The notes beneath the pieces are model-generated. The model worked only from the letters and a program-made list of their open reading frames with translations. It did no database searches and was not told the DNA's origin. Below are positions 12,033 through 21,189 of a stretch of DNA of 64,000 nt, in pieces (within the stretch, counting starts at the first letter, position 1; each line of letters begins with the position of its first letter). A program made the position numbers and the translations under genes. The stretch comes from Thauera sp. (GTDB lineage: Bacteria; Pseudomonadota; Gammaproteobacteria; Burkholderiales; Rhodocyclaceae), in contig JACKMB010000001.1 in the NCBI GenBank assembly GCA_024235615.1, forward strand, positions 310,001-374,000, given 5' to 3'.

Positions 12033-13328
12033 TCACGCATCGCCCTCGCGCCGATGCGCCGCCACGTGCCCGAGCAGCGGCATGTAGGCGAACAGCTGCA
12101 GGACGAGCAGACCGCCGAAGCCGAAGGCGAGCGCGCGCGTCAGCTCCACGCCCCCGTCGCGCATGAAATCAAGGCCGATACCGAAGCCCCACTGCACGGC
12201 GAAGGCGCCGGCGAAGGCCATCAGGTTGAGCGCGGTGCTGACGCGGCCGAACAGCGCGGGCGGAAAGGCACGCGCCGCCGACAGGTAGATCTGCGAGTTG
12301 GCCGCGGTGAGCAGGCCGAAGAGCGTCCACAGCAGCAGCACCGGCAAGCCCGACCACAGGATCAGCCCCTGCACCACCAGCATCGCCCCGTAGCCAGCAC
12401 GCAGCAGGCTCACCGGCTCGACGCCGGCGCGCGCCAGGCGCACGCCGAAGAACCCGACCGAGAGCTGGCCGGCAAGGTTGCCGAGGTTGAGGGCGACCAG
12501 CACCGTCGCCGCCCCGGCGAGGTCGAAACCATTCACGTTCATCACCCAGGGCACCACCCACAGGCTCTGCAGCGCCATGAAGCCGCCGACGAAGAACACC
12601 GAGGCCGCGGCATGGCGCAGGAAGGCGGGGGCGGCGAAGATGCCCGCCACCACGCGCAGCGCCGCCGCCAGCGAGGGCTCGCCCGCCGCGGCGGGCGAAT
12701 CGGGCAAGGCGCGCAGCACGAGCACCGCCGCCAACAGGCACACCGCGGCGATGATCCAGAACGCACCGCGCCAGCCCAGCACCGGCAGCACCGCCTCGAG
12801 CGGCACGCTGGCGGTGAGCGCGCCGAGCGAACCTGCGGCCATGATGAATCCGATCATGGAGCTCTGGCGCTCGGGCGGATACCACAGCGCGAATCCCTTC
12901 AGCGCCGCCATCAGGCAGGCCGATACGCCCAGGCCTACCAGCGCGCGCGCCCCCGCGAGCGCGCCGAGCGAATCGGCGGTCGCGAACAGCGCGCTGCCGA
13001 GCGCGGCGAGCAGCAGCAGCGCGGCCTCCACCCGGCGCGGGCCGAAGCGGTCGAGCGCGATCCCGACCGGTATCTGCGCCGCCCCGAAGGCAAGAAAATA
13101 CGCGCTGGTCAACAACCCCAGGCTGGCCGCCGACAGGCCGAGCTCGTCGGTGAGCCGCGGCGAGATCACCGCATTGACCGTGCGCAGCAGGTAGGACAGG
13201 TAGTAGCCGAGCGCGAACGGCAGGAACACGCGCACCCAGCCACTCGTGCAGGCGCGCGTCCGGCCATGTTCCGCCCCGCCCCACCGCCTCTCGTCTACCA
13301 CCCGCGCCCCCGGCAAAAAAGCCCGCAT
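12033..13328 (-). CDS. MFS transporter
   Basis: A ~431-aa transporter with about 12 membrane segments. The first helix region (VRVFLPFALGYYLSYLLRTVNAVISP) and the loop-2 motif (GIALDRFGPRRVEAALL) are MFS hallmarks. The substrate is unknown. In-frame ATGs exist at 13400, 13367 and 13328; the shortest is given because homologous MFS proteins usually begin just before the first helix, but the start is uncertain. An FNR-like box lies upstream at 13413-13426. If it drives this gene too, a start at 13328 or 13367 fits better than 13400. Confidence 0.82.
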   Translation of the reverse strand: MRAFLPGARVVDERRWGGAEHGRTRACTSGWVRVFLPFALGYYLSYLLRTVNAVISPRLTDELGLSAASLGLLTSAYFLAFGAAQIPVGIALDRFGPRRVEAALLLLAALGSALFATADSLGALAGARALVGLGVSACLMAALKGFALWYPPERQSSMIGFIMAAGSLGALTASVPLEAVLPVLGWRGAFWIIAAVCLLAAVLVLRALPDSPAAAGEPSLAAALRVVAGIFAAPAFLRHAAASVFFVGGFMALQSLWVVPWVMNVNGFDLAGAATVLVALNLGNLAGQLSVGFFGVRLARAGVEPVSLLRAGYGAMLVVQGLILWSGLPVLLLWTLFGLLTAANSQIYLSAARAFPPALFGRVSTALNLMAFAGAFAVQWGFGIGLDFMRDGGVELTRALAFGFGGLLVLQLFAYMPLLGHVAAHRREGDA

Positions 13329-13412
13329 TGTGCCTGCAAGCGTCACCGCACCCAAGCGTAGACGCATCTGCTGCAGGACAAATTGTTGCAGTTCCAACAT
13401 ATCGGAATGCCC

Positions 13413-13426
13413 TTGACTTGCATCAA
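13413..13426 (+). promoter_or_regulatory. FNR/DNR-like box upstream of the hemerythrin operon
   Basis: TTGACTTGCATCAA matches the FNR/DNR consensus TTGAT-N4-ATCAA at 9 of 10 defined positions. Its centre is about 63 bases before the hemerythrin start, compatible with a class II (-41.5) site and a ~20-base leader. A box upstream of nirC shows the same TTGAC/ATCAA form. It lies in a divergent region and could also affect the MFS gene. Confidence 0.7.
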
Positions 13427-13482
13427 TGCCGTTTGTCGCCCCCTGCGGAGAATTCGGAACACCCGCCAGAGAGGAGACTCCG

Positions 13483-13941
13483 ATGAATACCATTTCCGAA
13501 CTCATGACCCACGACCACCGCGACTGTGACGGCATCTTCGCCCGCGCCGAGGAGCTCGCCTCCGACGGCGACTGGGCCGACGCGGCCGCCGCGCTGAAGA
13601 AATTCGCGGATGCGCTCAACGCCCACTTCGACGCCGAGGAGAGCACCCTCTTCCCGGCCTTCGAGCAGGCCACGGGCATGACCCAGGGCCCCACCATGGT
13701 GATGCGCCACGAACACCAGAACATGCGCGACACCCTGGCCGCCCTCCAGTACGCCCTCGACAAGCAGGACGCCGACGACTTCGCCGGCGAGGCCGAGACC
13801 CTGCTGATCATGATGCAGCAGCACAACATGAAGGAAGAAAGCGTGATCTACCCGATGCTCGACAGCCGCCTGCCCGGCGACGAGCAGGAGCGCCTGTCGG
13901 CCTCGGTGGGCAAGCACCTCGTGGAGGCCCGCGCAGCATGA
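13483..13941 (+). CDS. Hemerythrin-like di-iron protein
   Basis: A 152-aa HHE-type four-helix protein. Likely iron ligands: H10/H12 (THDHRD), H48 and E52 (HFDAEE), H76/H78 (RHEHQN), H114 and E118 (QQHNMKEE). It has no signal peptide, so it is cytoplasmic. Bacterial hemerythrins bind O2 or NO, and relatives help repair nitrosylated iron centres. GAGGAG lies about 8 bases before the ATG. With the FNR-like box upstream and two downstream genes overlapping by 4 bases each, it heads a three-gene anaerobic or nitrosative-stress operon. Confidence 0.88.
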   Translation: MNTISELMTHDHRDCDGIFARAEELASDGDWADAAAALKKFADALNAHFDAEESTLFPAFEQATGMTQGPTMVMRHEHQNMRDTLAALQYALDKQDADDFAGEAETLLIMMQQHNMKEESVIYPMLDSRLPGDEQERLSASVGKHLVEARAA

Positions 13942-14156
13942 GCGGACGTGTCGTCGATGCCCGCGGCCTGGAGCCGCCCGAGCCCTTCGAGCGCGCCATG
14001 GAAGGACTGATGGCCCTCGCCAAGGACGAGGAGATGCTGCTCATCCTCGATCGCATGCCGCACCCGCTGCTGCGCATCCTCGATCGCGACGGCTACGGCC
14101 ACACCGAAGCCTTCCGCGACGACGGCGCGGTCGAGATCCGGATTCGCCAGCGATGA
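13938..14156 (+). CDS. DUF2249 domain protein
   Basis: A 72-aa protein consisting of one DUF2249 domain: VVDARGLEPPEPFERAM and the PHPLLRILDRDGY block are typical. DUF2249 has a TusA/SirA-like fold and often occurs next to hemerythrins and denitrification genes; its biochemical role is not established. It lacks the TusA active cysteine. It overlaps both neighbours by ATGA, so all three products are probably made in step. Confidence 0.85.
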   Translation: MSGRVVDARGLEPPEPFERAMEGLMALAKDEEMLLILDRMPHPLLRILDRDGYGHTEAFRDDGAVEIRIRQR

Positions 14157-15451
14157 TGGGGCCGGGCCTCTCCTACGACGACACCCCGCCGTTCTCCGCT
14201 CCGGTCCGCTTCTTCCTCACCGCCCCGCTGTTCGGGGTGGTGGCAGGGCTGACGCTGCTCTTCGGCGGAGAGATCCTCGTCTCGCGGTGGACGCCCGGCG
14301 CGCTCGCCATCACGCACCTCTTCGCCGCCGGCTTCATGCTGCAGGTGATGCTCGGCGCGCTGCTGCAGGTCATGCCGGTGGTGGCGGGCGCGAGCATGCC
14401 CGCGCCGCTGCGCATTGCCGGCGTCACCCACGTGGCGATGACGCTCGGCACCGCCGGGCTCGCCTACGGGCTGGGTGCCGGCGCGCCCGATGTCCTGCTC
14501 GGCGGCGCCGTACTCCTCGTGGGCGGACTCTTCGTCTTCCTCTCCGCCGCTGCGCTCGGCCTCAGCCGCGGCGCACGCACCGGCAACAACACCCGCACCC
14601 CGCGCGACCTGCGCATGGCATTCGCCGGCCTCGTCGTCACCGCCGCGCTCGGCTTCAGCCTGGTGCTCGTGCTCACCCGCGGCCTCGCGCTGCCGGTGCC
14701 ACTGCCGACCGTGGTCAACCTGCACGCCGGCTGGGGCTGGATGGGCTGGGCCGCGGTACTGCTCGCCGCCGCGAGCTGGGTCGTGGTGCCGATGTTCCAG
14801 ATCACCGCGGCCTATCCGCAACGCTTCACCACGCTGTGGGCGCCGGCGGTCACCGCCACGCTCGTGTTGTGGACCCTCGCCGAATACTTCGCGATCGACA
14901 CCGCGCGCTTCATCGCCATCATCGCGCTCGGCCTGCTCGGCGCCGGCTACGCGGGCACCACGCTGTACCTGCAGGCGCACTCGCGCCGCAGCAAGCCCGA
15001 CACGCCCTTCCTCGCCTTCCGCGAGGCCATGTACGCGGCGCTCGCCGGCGTCCTCGTGCTGGTGATCTCGCTGTGGTCCGACGCCGACTGGTGGCCGATC
15101 CTCGCTGGCGTGCTGATCCTGCACGGCGGCTTCGGCGGCACCATCACCGCGATGCTCTACAAGATCGTGCCCTTCCTCGCCTGGCTGCACCTCACCCAGG
15201 CCGGGCTCAAGGCGCCGAACATGAAGAAGCTGCTGCCCGACACCCCGATCCGCCGCCAGCTCCGCGTGCGCAGCGCCAGCCTCGCCACGCTCTGCCTCGC
15301 GGTCTTCGTGCCGATCCTCGCCCCGGTTGCCGGCATCGTGCTGGCGGTCGAATTCGGCTGGCTCTTCGCCAACCTGCTGCGCGTGGTGCGTGCCCGCCGC
15401 GACGCAGCGAAGGCCGCCGTACCGCGCCCCGGAAGCCACGCCAGCACGTGA
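14153..15451 (+). CDS. Polytopic membrane protein of unknown function (NnrS / heme-copper oxidase subunit I-like layout)
   Basis: A 432-aa protein with roughly 12 predicted membrane helices. Histidines lie inside or at the ends of helices (ITHLFAAGFMLQVM, VTHVAMTLG, NLHAGWGWMGW, LHGGFGG, AWLHL), which suggests heme or metal binding, as in NnrS and heme-copper oxidase subunit I. It is not NnrS itself; a clear nnrS lies at 53170. It is the third gene of the hemerythrin-DUF2249 operon under an FNR-like box, so a role in NO or low-oxygen metabolism is inferred. Confidence 0.7.
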   Translation: MMGPGLSYDDTPPFSAPVRFFLTAPLFGVVAGLTLLFGGEILVSRWTPGALAITHLFAAGFMLQVMLGALLQVMPVVAGASMPAPLRIAGVTHVAMTLGTAGLAYGLGAGAPDVLLGGAVLLVGGLFVFLSAAALGLSRGARTGNNTRTPRDLRMAFAGLVVTAALGFSLVLVLTRGLALPVPLPTVVNLHAGWGWMGWAAVLLAAASWVVVPMFQITAAYPQRFTTLWAPAVTATLVLWTLAEYFAIDTARFIAIIALGLLGAGYAGTTLYLQAHSRRSKPDTPFLAFREAMYAALAGVLVLVISLWSDADWWPILAGVLILHGGFGGTITAMLYKIVPFLAWLHLTQAGLKAPNMKKLLPDTPIRRQLRVRSASLATLCLAVFVPILAPVAGIVLAVEFGWLFANLLRVVRARRDAAKAAVPRPGSHAST

Positions 15452-15484
15452 TTCCAGGGTTTTTTCGCAGCGCGCAAATTTTGT

Positions 15485-15513
15485 TTGACGAAGCAAAAAG
15501 GCATCTGTATAGT
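15485..15513 (+). promoter_or_regulatory. Sigma-70 promoter of the tRNA operon
   Basis: TTGACG (15485-15490), 17-bp spacer, TATAGT (15508-15513). The first tRNA base is 11 bases further on, so transcription starts at or just before the mature tRNA-Pro 5' end. Confidence 0.85.
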
Positions 15514-15523
15514 TCGCGGCTCT

Positions 15524-15600
15524 CGGGGTGTAGCGCAGTCCGGTAGCGCGCTTGCTTTGGGAGCAAGATGTCGGGGGTTCGAATCCCTCCACCCCGACCA
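15524..15600 (+). tRNA. tRNA-Pro (TGG)
   Basis: A 77-nt cloverleaf with acceptor stem CGGGGTG/CACCCCG, anticodon stem CTTGC/GCAAG enclosing TTTGGGA (anticodon TGG), T-loop GGTTCGAATCC and an encoded 3' CCA. First of three co-transcribed tRNAs. Confidence 0.97.
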
Positions 15601-15627
15601 GCTCACATCCCGACTGCCCGTCGGAAG

Positions 15628-15704
15628 CTGCCCGTAGCTCAATTGGATAGAGCACCGGCCTTCTAAGCCGGCGGTTGCAGGTTCGATCCCTGCCGGGCAG
15701 GCCA
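15628..15704 (+). tRNA. tRNA-Arg (TCT)
   Basis: A 77-nt cloverleaf with acceptor stem CTGCCCG/CGGGCAG, anticodon stem CCGGC/GCCGG with loop CTTCTAA (anticodon TCT), T-loop GGTTCGATCC and an encoded CCA. It lies 27 bases after tRNA-Pro. Confidence 0.96.
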
Positions 15705-15746
15705 GGAAAGGTTTATCGGAATTCCGGTTCTCCGGGGTTCCACAGT

Positions 15747-15823
15747 GGCGGCATTAGCTCAGTTGGTAGAGCACTGGATTGTGGCTCCAGGTGTCACCGG
15801 TTCGATTCCGGTATGTCGCCCCA
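15747..15823 (+). tRNA. tRNA-His (GTG)
   Basis: A 77-nt tRNA with the histidine-specific extra 5' G (G-1) paired to C73, giving an 8-bp acceptor stem (GGCGGCAT/ATGTCGCC, one G-T pair). Anticodon GTG, loop TTGTGGC; encoded CCA. Last tRNA of the operon. Confidence 0.96.
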
Positions 15824-15831
15824 AGTACAGC

Positions 15832-15863
15832 AAGGCCCCTGTGGAGTGATCCACAGGGGCCTT
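15832..15863 (+). terminator. Rho-independent terminator of the tRNA operon
   Basis: A perfect 14-bp stem (AAGGCCCCTGTGGA / TCCACAGGGGCCTT) with a GTGA loop, followed by TTGTT. It starts 9 bases after the tRNA-His CCA. Confidence 0.92.
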
Positions 15864-15865
15864 TG

Positions 15866-16202
15866 TTCTACAAAATCCACCCCGTCCTACAATTCGTCGT
15901 CTGCCACCCGCTTGCATGATCTGGATCTGCGTCGGGTACTGCCTCCCTGCGGTCCCTATCCATTCGGGGCTGCCACGCGTTTCCTTAGGGGCTTCTATCG
16001 TGAGCGGGCCGAGGTCCTCTTTCCGCCCCGGCCACCCGGGCCTCGCGCTTGCGGGCCGCCTAAAGGTGGCCCGCGATCTTGTCCTCGCGCCCGAACGATC
16101 CCGCCCTAAAGCACACGGCCCCGCTCGTGGAAGCGGATCGGCTTCATCGCAGCTTAATGCCCACATGCCATCCTGCCGCGTTGCCTCGTACGCGGAACCA
16201 GC
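15866..16202. other. Intergenic region without a recognisable gene
   Basis: 337 bases between the tRNA terminator and the EAL-GGDEF gene. Reading frames here have no protein-like composition or start signals. It presumably carries the promoter of the downstream gene, but I see no convincing -35/-10 pair. Confidence 0.5.
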
Positions 16203-17999
16203 ATGTTGTACAACGCCGGACTTACCCTGAAGCTGCGCCAGATTCTCGACCAGGACAAGCTGCGCTTCGTCTTTCAGCCGATCGTCGACATCGCCCGATC
16301 GACCGTGCTCGGCTACGAGGCCTTGATGCGCGGGCCTGCAGGTACGCCGCTGGAGCGCCCCGACGAGTTGCTGCGGATGGCGAAGGCGTGCAATCTCGGC
16401 CTGGAACTCGAGGCCGTAGCCTGCAAGGGTGCGATCCAGGCCTTCGCCGGCCTTCATCTCGCGGGCAAGCTCTTTCTCAACCTCAGCGCATCGTCGATTG
16501 CGGCCTTTGGTCGCGAAGGCGGCGGCGCCTTGTTGCGCTGCGCGGTCGACACGGGCCTGCCGCCCTCCCGGCTCATCCTCGAGCTGACCGAACACGAGCG
16601 CGTGGACGATGCCGACGCCTTGCGCGCGGCATTCGCAACCCTTTCCGGTCAGGGGGTGGGCCTGGCGCTGGACGATTTCGGCGACGGTCGCTCGAGCCTG
16701 CGCCTGTGGGCGGAACTCAAGCCCCAGATCGTCAAGCTCGACAAGTTCTTCGTTCGGGGCATCCACCTCGACAGCCGCAAGGTCCAGGTCGTGCGGGCGA
16801 TCCTGGACCTGTGCACCACCTTCGGCACGCCGCTGGTGGCAGAGGGGGTGGAGGTCGCCGAAGAGCTGGCCGTCCTGCGCGATCTAGGCTGCCACTTCGG
16901 GCAAGGCTATCTTTTTGCCCGACCGACGGCCTCGCCCGCTGCAGAGATCGGCAAGGAGGCGCGTGCCGTGCTGAGCTCGTCGAAGATCTCGGTGCTGCCG
17001 AACTCCTCTCCCCGCCCGGATATTGCCGACACCATCGGACGCCTCAAGGTGCCCGCACCGACGGTCTGCTCCAGCATGTCCAACGCAGACCTGATGCAGT
17101 TGTTCACGAACCATTCCGAGCTGCATGCGGTCGCGGTGGTCGACAAGCACTACCCGGTCGGCCTGGTGAACCGCCGCAGCTTCGTCGACAAGTTCGCCCA
17201 ACCCTATTCGCGCGAGCTCTATGGTCGCCGTCCTTGCACCCTGTTCATGAACGCCACCCCGCTGCGCGTCGAGGCGACGGCTACGATCGACTCACTGATC
17301 CCGGTGCTGTCGGGTGACGACCAGCGTTATCTGTACGAAGGCTTCATCATCACCGAAGACGGCCGCTACGCCGGGCTCGCCACCGGCGAGAGCCTGGTGC
17401 GCGCGGTGACGGAGCGCCGGATCGAGGCGGCGCGCCACGCCAACCCGCTCACCTTCCTGCCCGGCAACATTCCGATCACGGAGCACATTCGCCGCCTGCT
17501 CGACTCGCAGGTCCCCTTTGCCGCAGCGTACTTCGACTTGAACAACTTCAAGCCCTACAACGACCTGTACGGCTACTGGCGAGGAGACGAGATGATCAAG
17601 CTCGCAGCCCAGGTCATCGTGAAGAATGCCGATCTGTCGCAGGACTTCGTCGGCCACGTCGGCGGCGACGATTTCGTGGCGCTGTTCCAGAGCGAGAATT
17701 GGCGCGAGCGCTGCAAGGCCGCCGTGCAGGACTTCAATCTGCGCGCGCGCGCGCTCTTCGATGGCCCCGAACTCGCCAGCAACGGTTTCGAGAGCGAGGA
17801 CCGCCGCGGCTTCAAGACCTTCTTCCCGCTCACCACGATTGCCGCCGGCATCGTGGAGATCACCGACGGCCAGTTCATGAGTCCGGAAGAGGTCGCCTCG
17901 GCCGCTGCCGTTGCCAAGAAGGCCGCCAAGGAATCGGGCAGCGGCATCCACGTGGGCACCCAGCCGCGACTGAGAGTACTCGCTTCAACGGCGAGCTGA
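16203..17999 (+). CDS. EAL-CBS-GGDEF cyclic-di-GMP signalling protein
   Basis: A 598-aa cytoplasmic protein. Residues ~10-250 form an EAL phosphodiesterase domain with catalytic signatures: YEALMRG (E39), NLSA, ELTEHE, LDDFGDG, VKLDKFF and AEGVE. Residues ~275-405 form a CBS pair. Residues ~430-590 form a GGDEF domain (YFDLNNFKPYNDLYG). The cyclase motif is GGDDF (about 487-491), a variant that could be active or serve only as a GTP-binding site, so phosphodiesterase activity is the safer prediction. The CBS pair may sense a nucleotide. It is transcribed alone and ends facing the dioxygenase gene. Confidence 0.93.
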   Translation: MLYNAGLTLKLRQILDQDKLRFVFQPIVDIARSTVLGYEALMRGPAGTPLERPDELLRMAKACNLGLELEAVACKGAIQAFAGLHLAGKLFLNLSASSIAAFGREGGGALLRCAVDTGLPPSRLILELTEHERVDDADALRAAFATLSGQGVGLALDDFGDGRSSLRLWAELKPQIVKLDKFFVRGIHLDSRKVQVVRAILDLCTTFGTPLVAEGVEVAEELAVLRDLGCHFGQGYLFARPTASPAAEIGKEARAVLSSSKISVLPNSSPRPDIADTIGRLKVPAPTVCSSMSNADLMQLFTNHSELHAVAVVDKHYPVGLVNRRSFVDKFAQPYSRELYGRRPCTLFMNATPLRVEATATIDSLIPVLSGDDQRYLYEGFIITEDGRYAGLATGESLVRAVTERRIEAARHANPLTFLPGNIPITEHIRRLLDSQVPFAAAYFDLNNFKPYNDLYGYWRGDEMIKLAAQVIVKNADLSQDFVGHVGGDDFVALFQSENWRERCKAAVQDFNLRARALFDGPELASNGFESEDRRGFKTFFPLTTIAAGIVEITDGQFMSPEEVASAAAVAKKAAKESGSGIHVGTQPRLRVLASTAS

Positions 18000-18115
18000 A
18001 GCGGGCACTGTCAAGGGCGGCCGACTCGGGCGGCCAAGGCCTTCACACGACCGGCCACGCGTGCATCCGCATCCTGCCCCAGATCCGGGAGGACCTCGGC
18101 GATGATGGTCGGGCC

Positions 18116-18943
18116 TCAGTGGGGCAATGCCTTGTTCGCGTCGGCACCCTGCATCAAGCGGAGGTCGCTACCGAACAGGAAGGAATCCATCGACAGCACG
18201 CCATGCACGATGCCCCCTTCGATGACGCTCGCGGGCAGGGCCTGCGCGGCCGCACCGGCGGCCACCAGCAGCGGCAGGTAATGCTCGGCGGTGGGATGCG
18301 CGCGGCGGGCATGCGGTGCGATCGCGAGCGCCTGGCGCAGGCGCGCGTGGTCGCCCGCCAGCACCGCGTCGCACACCCAGTGCGCGAACTCCGCCGCATA
18401 GGCCTCTGCGCGCGGATCACCGAGGCGGAACTCGTACAGGTTGTGGGTCAGGCTGCCCGAGCCCACGATCAGCACGCCCTCGTCCGCCAGCGGCGCGAGC
18501 GCGCGCCCGTAGCCGTAGGCGCCATCGGCATCGAGCCACTCCGGCAGCGACACCTGGAACACCGGGATGTCGGCCTCGGGGTACAGGTGCATCAGCGGCA
18601 CCCAGGCACCGTGATCGAGGCCGCGATCGGCATTCGGGGTGGCGGGAAGCCCTGCCGCCTGCAGCAGCTCGAGCGCGCGGCGTGCGGCGAGGTGGGCGCC
18701 TTCGGCCGGGTACTGCAGCGTGTAGAGGGCCGGATCGAAGCCGCCGAAATCGTGGATGGTCTCGGGCCGAAGCGACAGCGTAGCCTGCGCCTGGCGCGTC
18801 ATCCAGTGCGGCGACACGACCAGCACCGCCTGAGGGCGCGGTAGCCGACGGCCGAGCGCGGCGAGATTGGCGCCGGCGAGGCCGGGTTCGAGCGCGAAGG
18901 TGGGCGCGCCGTGCGAGACGAACAGGGTGGGCAGTGCTTGCAT
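18116..18943 (-). CDS. LigB-family extradiol dioxygenase (DODA/YgiD type)
   Basis: A 275-aa protein of the class III extradiol dioxygenase superfamily. Metal-binding residues are suggested by H11 (FVSHGAPT), H46 (VVSPHWM) and the DHGAWVPL motif; GSGSLTHNL is another family block. Members such as YgiD and plant DODA cleave catecholic rings like L-DOPA, with zinc or iron. The true substrate here is unknown, and the neighbours (a c-di-GMP protein and a chemoreceptor) give no pathway clue. Confidence 0.88.
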   Translation of the reverse strand: MQALPTLFVSHGAPTFALEPGLAGANLAALGRRLPRPQAVLVVSPHWMTRQAQATLSLRPETIHDFGGFDPALYTLQYPAEGAHLAARRALELLQAAGLPATPNADRGLDHGAWVPLMHLYPEADIPVFQVSLPEWLDADGAYGYGRALAPLADEGVLIVGSGSLTHNLYEFRLGDPRAEAYAAEFAHWVCDAVLAGDHARLRQALAIAPHARRAHPTAEHYLPLLVAAGAAAQALPASVIEGGIVHGVLSMDSFLFGSDLRLMQGADANKALPH

Positions 18944-19228
18944 CAGGGTTCTCCAGTTGCGCGGCCATGGCTCTGGCTCGCCGGCCGGCCGGCATCGATC
19001 CGGGTCCGCATCGGGCCCGCCGCTGCAAGCCGGTGTGCGACCATGGACAGCACTTTACGGCGCCGCCGGAGTGGGATAAACCATCATCCAGACGAAACAC
19101 TGTTCCGGATTTCGAGACAATGGCCAGGACTCGGGTTTGCGGCATTGCCTCGGCGCGGACCGCGCCGCAGGCTTCGCCGCCGAGACCGGGCGGCACGGTG
19201 GGTCGCCGCCGAGGCTGGCCGGAGCGGA

Positions 19229-20869
19229 TCAACCCGCTGCGGACCCAGACGGCTGCTCGATCCGGAAGCGCGCGACGATCGTGGCCAGGTCGCGGGAAAT
19301 CCCGCGTATGTGGTCGGCCGCAAGCTTGGTGTGCGCGGCCGCCTGCTGCGCCCGGTCCAGCAACACGTCGATCGTGCCGACCTGCGCGACGATCTCCCCG
19401 CCCGAGCGCTGACCGATCTGCACCAGGCGAATGATCTCGCCCACCACGTCGATCACCCTCGTCGCCGACTGCTCGATCGATTCGATGGCCTCGCCCGCCG
19501 AGCGCGCCAGGCTCGTGCTCTGCTCCATCTCGACACCGACCCGCTGCATCAGTCCGGTGCAGTCGTGCGAGGCACGGCGTATGCCACCGATGCGCTGGTT
19601 GATGAGCTCGGTCGCGGCAGCCGAGCGTTCCGCCAGTTTGCGCACTTCGTCGGCGACCACGGCGAAGCCGCGCCCCGTCTCCCCCGCCCGCGCGGCCTCG
19701 ATCGCGGCGTTGAGCGCCAGCAGATTGGTCTGGTCGGCGATCTGGCGAATCTCGGTGACCACGCTCTCGATCTCGCCCACCTCACCGGCGAGCGCGAACA
19801 CCTGCGCCGAGGCGGCGTCGATATGGGCGGCCAGTGCATCGATCCGGTTGGCCGTCTCGCGGATCACCGCGCTGCGCGAGGAAGCCTCCTGGCTCGACGC
19901 CTCGGTGATCCGGCCGGCCTGCCGCGACTCCCGGTCGATCTCGAGGATATGCTGCTCGATCGACTGGACGGCGTGCTGGATGCGCTTCGACGCATCGCCG
20001 CCCTCCGCGGCGATGTCCGCCACGACCAGCGCCGACTGGTGCATCTCGGCCGTCGCGCTCTCGTTGCTGCGGATGATGCCGACGATGGCGCCCAGGCTGT
20101 GCTGGAGGGTGTCGAGCAAGGAGTTGAAGGCACGCACGGACTGCCCGATCTCGTCGTTCCGGCTCACGGCGACGCGCCGGGTGAAATCCAGGGACACGGC
20201 GATGTCCGTCATCGTGGCCTCCATCGCACGCAGCGGTCGCACGATACTGCGGTGCAGGCGGGAGACCAGTGCGACCAGGATCAGCAGCGTGACGCCGCCG
20301 GCCCAGCCCAGCACGCGCATCGTGCGCGCAAGCTCTTCCCGCACCGCGACCACCGACGCGTCCTTGCTGCGGCCCTTCTCGACGCGGAGGTCGCCGAGCA
20401 CCTGCTGGAGTTCGTCCTTGTAGCCGGCCACGTTGGCGTACAGGCTCGCTTCCGCCAACACACGCTGCCCCGCTCGAGCATAGGCAAGCACCTCGTCGGT
20501 GGCGGCCCGGTAATCTGCAAGCCGCTGCCGTGCATGTTCGAGCAGGCCGCTCTCCTTGGCCGTCGAGGGCAGCCGTTCCAGCGTATCCAGATTCGCGGAC
20601 ACCCGTTCCTGCTGGATGCGCAGCCGTTCCTGCGCCTTCGCGGCGATGTCCGGATCCGGTGCAAAGACGAGTTCGATCAGGTCGAGTTCGGCCTGCTTGA
20701 GATCGGCGACGAGGTCGGCCGCGACCAGCGCCCCCGGGATCGCATTGTCGGTGAGGGTCCGGGTCATCTCGTCATGGCGCAGGAACTGAGTCTTGCCGAT
20801 CACGCCGATGGACAGCAGCAAGGTCGCCGTGATGACGATGAGGACAACGAGGTTTTGTCGGATGCTCAT
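19229..20869 (-). CDS. Methyl-accepting chemotaxis protein
   Basis: A 546-aa chemoreceptor. An N-terminal transmembrane helix ([19 protein letters not shown]) is followed by a ~165-residue helical periplasmic domain of the four-helix-bundle type, a second transmembrane helix ([20 protein letters not shown]), a HAMP domain and a cytoplasmic signalling coiled coil. The hairpin tip is conserved: [41 protein letters not shown]. The start MSIRQN at 20869 has GGAAG about 8 bases upstream; a longer in-frame extension reads as non-coding. The ligand is not predictable. Confidence 0.94.
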   Translation of the reverse strand: MSIRQNLVVLIVITATLLLSIGVIGKTQFLRHDEMTRTLTDNAIPGALVAADLVADLKQAELDLIELVFAPDPDIAAKAQERLRIQQERVSANLDTLERLPSTAKESGLLEHARQRLADYRAATDEVLAYARAGQRVLAEASLYANVAGYKDELQQVLGDLRVEKGRSKDASVVAVREELARTMRVLGWAGGVTLLILVALVSRLHRSIVRPLRAMEATMTDIAVSLDFTRRVAVSRNDEIGQSVRAFNSLLDTLQHSLGAIVGIIRSNESATAEMHQSALVVADIAAEGGDASKRIQHAVQSIEQHILEIDRESRQAGRITEASSQEASSRSAVIRETANRIDALAAHIDAASAQVFALAGEVGEIESVVTEIRQIADQTNLLALNAAIEAARAGETGRGFAVVADEVRKLAERSAAATELINQRIGGIRRASHDCTGLMQRVGVEMEQSTSLARSAGEAIESIEQSATRVIDVVGEIIRLVQIGQRSGGEIVAQVGTIDVLLDRAQQAAAHTKLAADHIRGISRDLATIVARFRIEQPSGSAAG

Positions 20870-21189
20870 GAAACGCTTCCACGATTCGGTGCGGACAGAA
20901 GCCGCGAGGTCTGCCGAAGCCGCACGCGCAGGGACGACGTCGGTACTGCAACGAGCGACCGTCAGCTTCTGAATGAACCCGCCATTGTCCGCCTCGAATG
21001 TGACGGCCATTCCAGTCGACGACTGCCGTCGCGGGGCGGGCGCCCGGCGCGATCCGCATGCCGTGCCAGGACCCCGTCCGTCGCAAGCGCCGCTCCGGAA
21101 CCGCGCGGCTCGAACCTCCGCAAACTGTCTTATCCTTGTCCGACGCGTGTTGTTCAATGGCTTCGTGCACTTCTCCCGAGGTAGGCGAG
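20870..21189. other. Divergent intergenic region
   Basis: 320 bases between the divergent chemoreceptor and CHAD genes. It must hold promoters for both, but I could not pick a convincing -35/-10 pair or operator. Reading frames crossing it are composition artefacts. Confidence 0.5.

Noticed and set aside
15524-15823. tRNA genes as an integration site for a mobile island
   Set aside because: A perfect terminator follows tRNA-His, and no integrase, direct repeat of a tRNA 3' end, or composition change is visible beside it.
16203-17999. Calling the GGDEF domain inactive because of GGDDF
   Set aside because: The D for E change is conservative and the substrate-binding region is intact, so loss of activity cannot be asserted from sequence.
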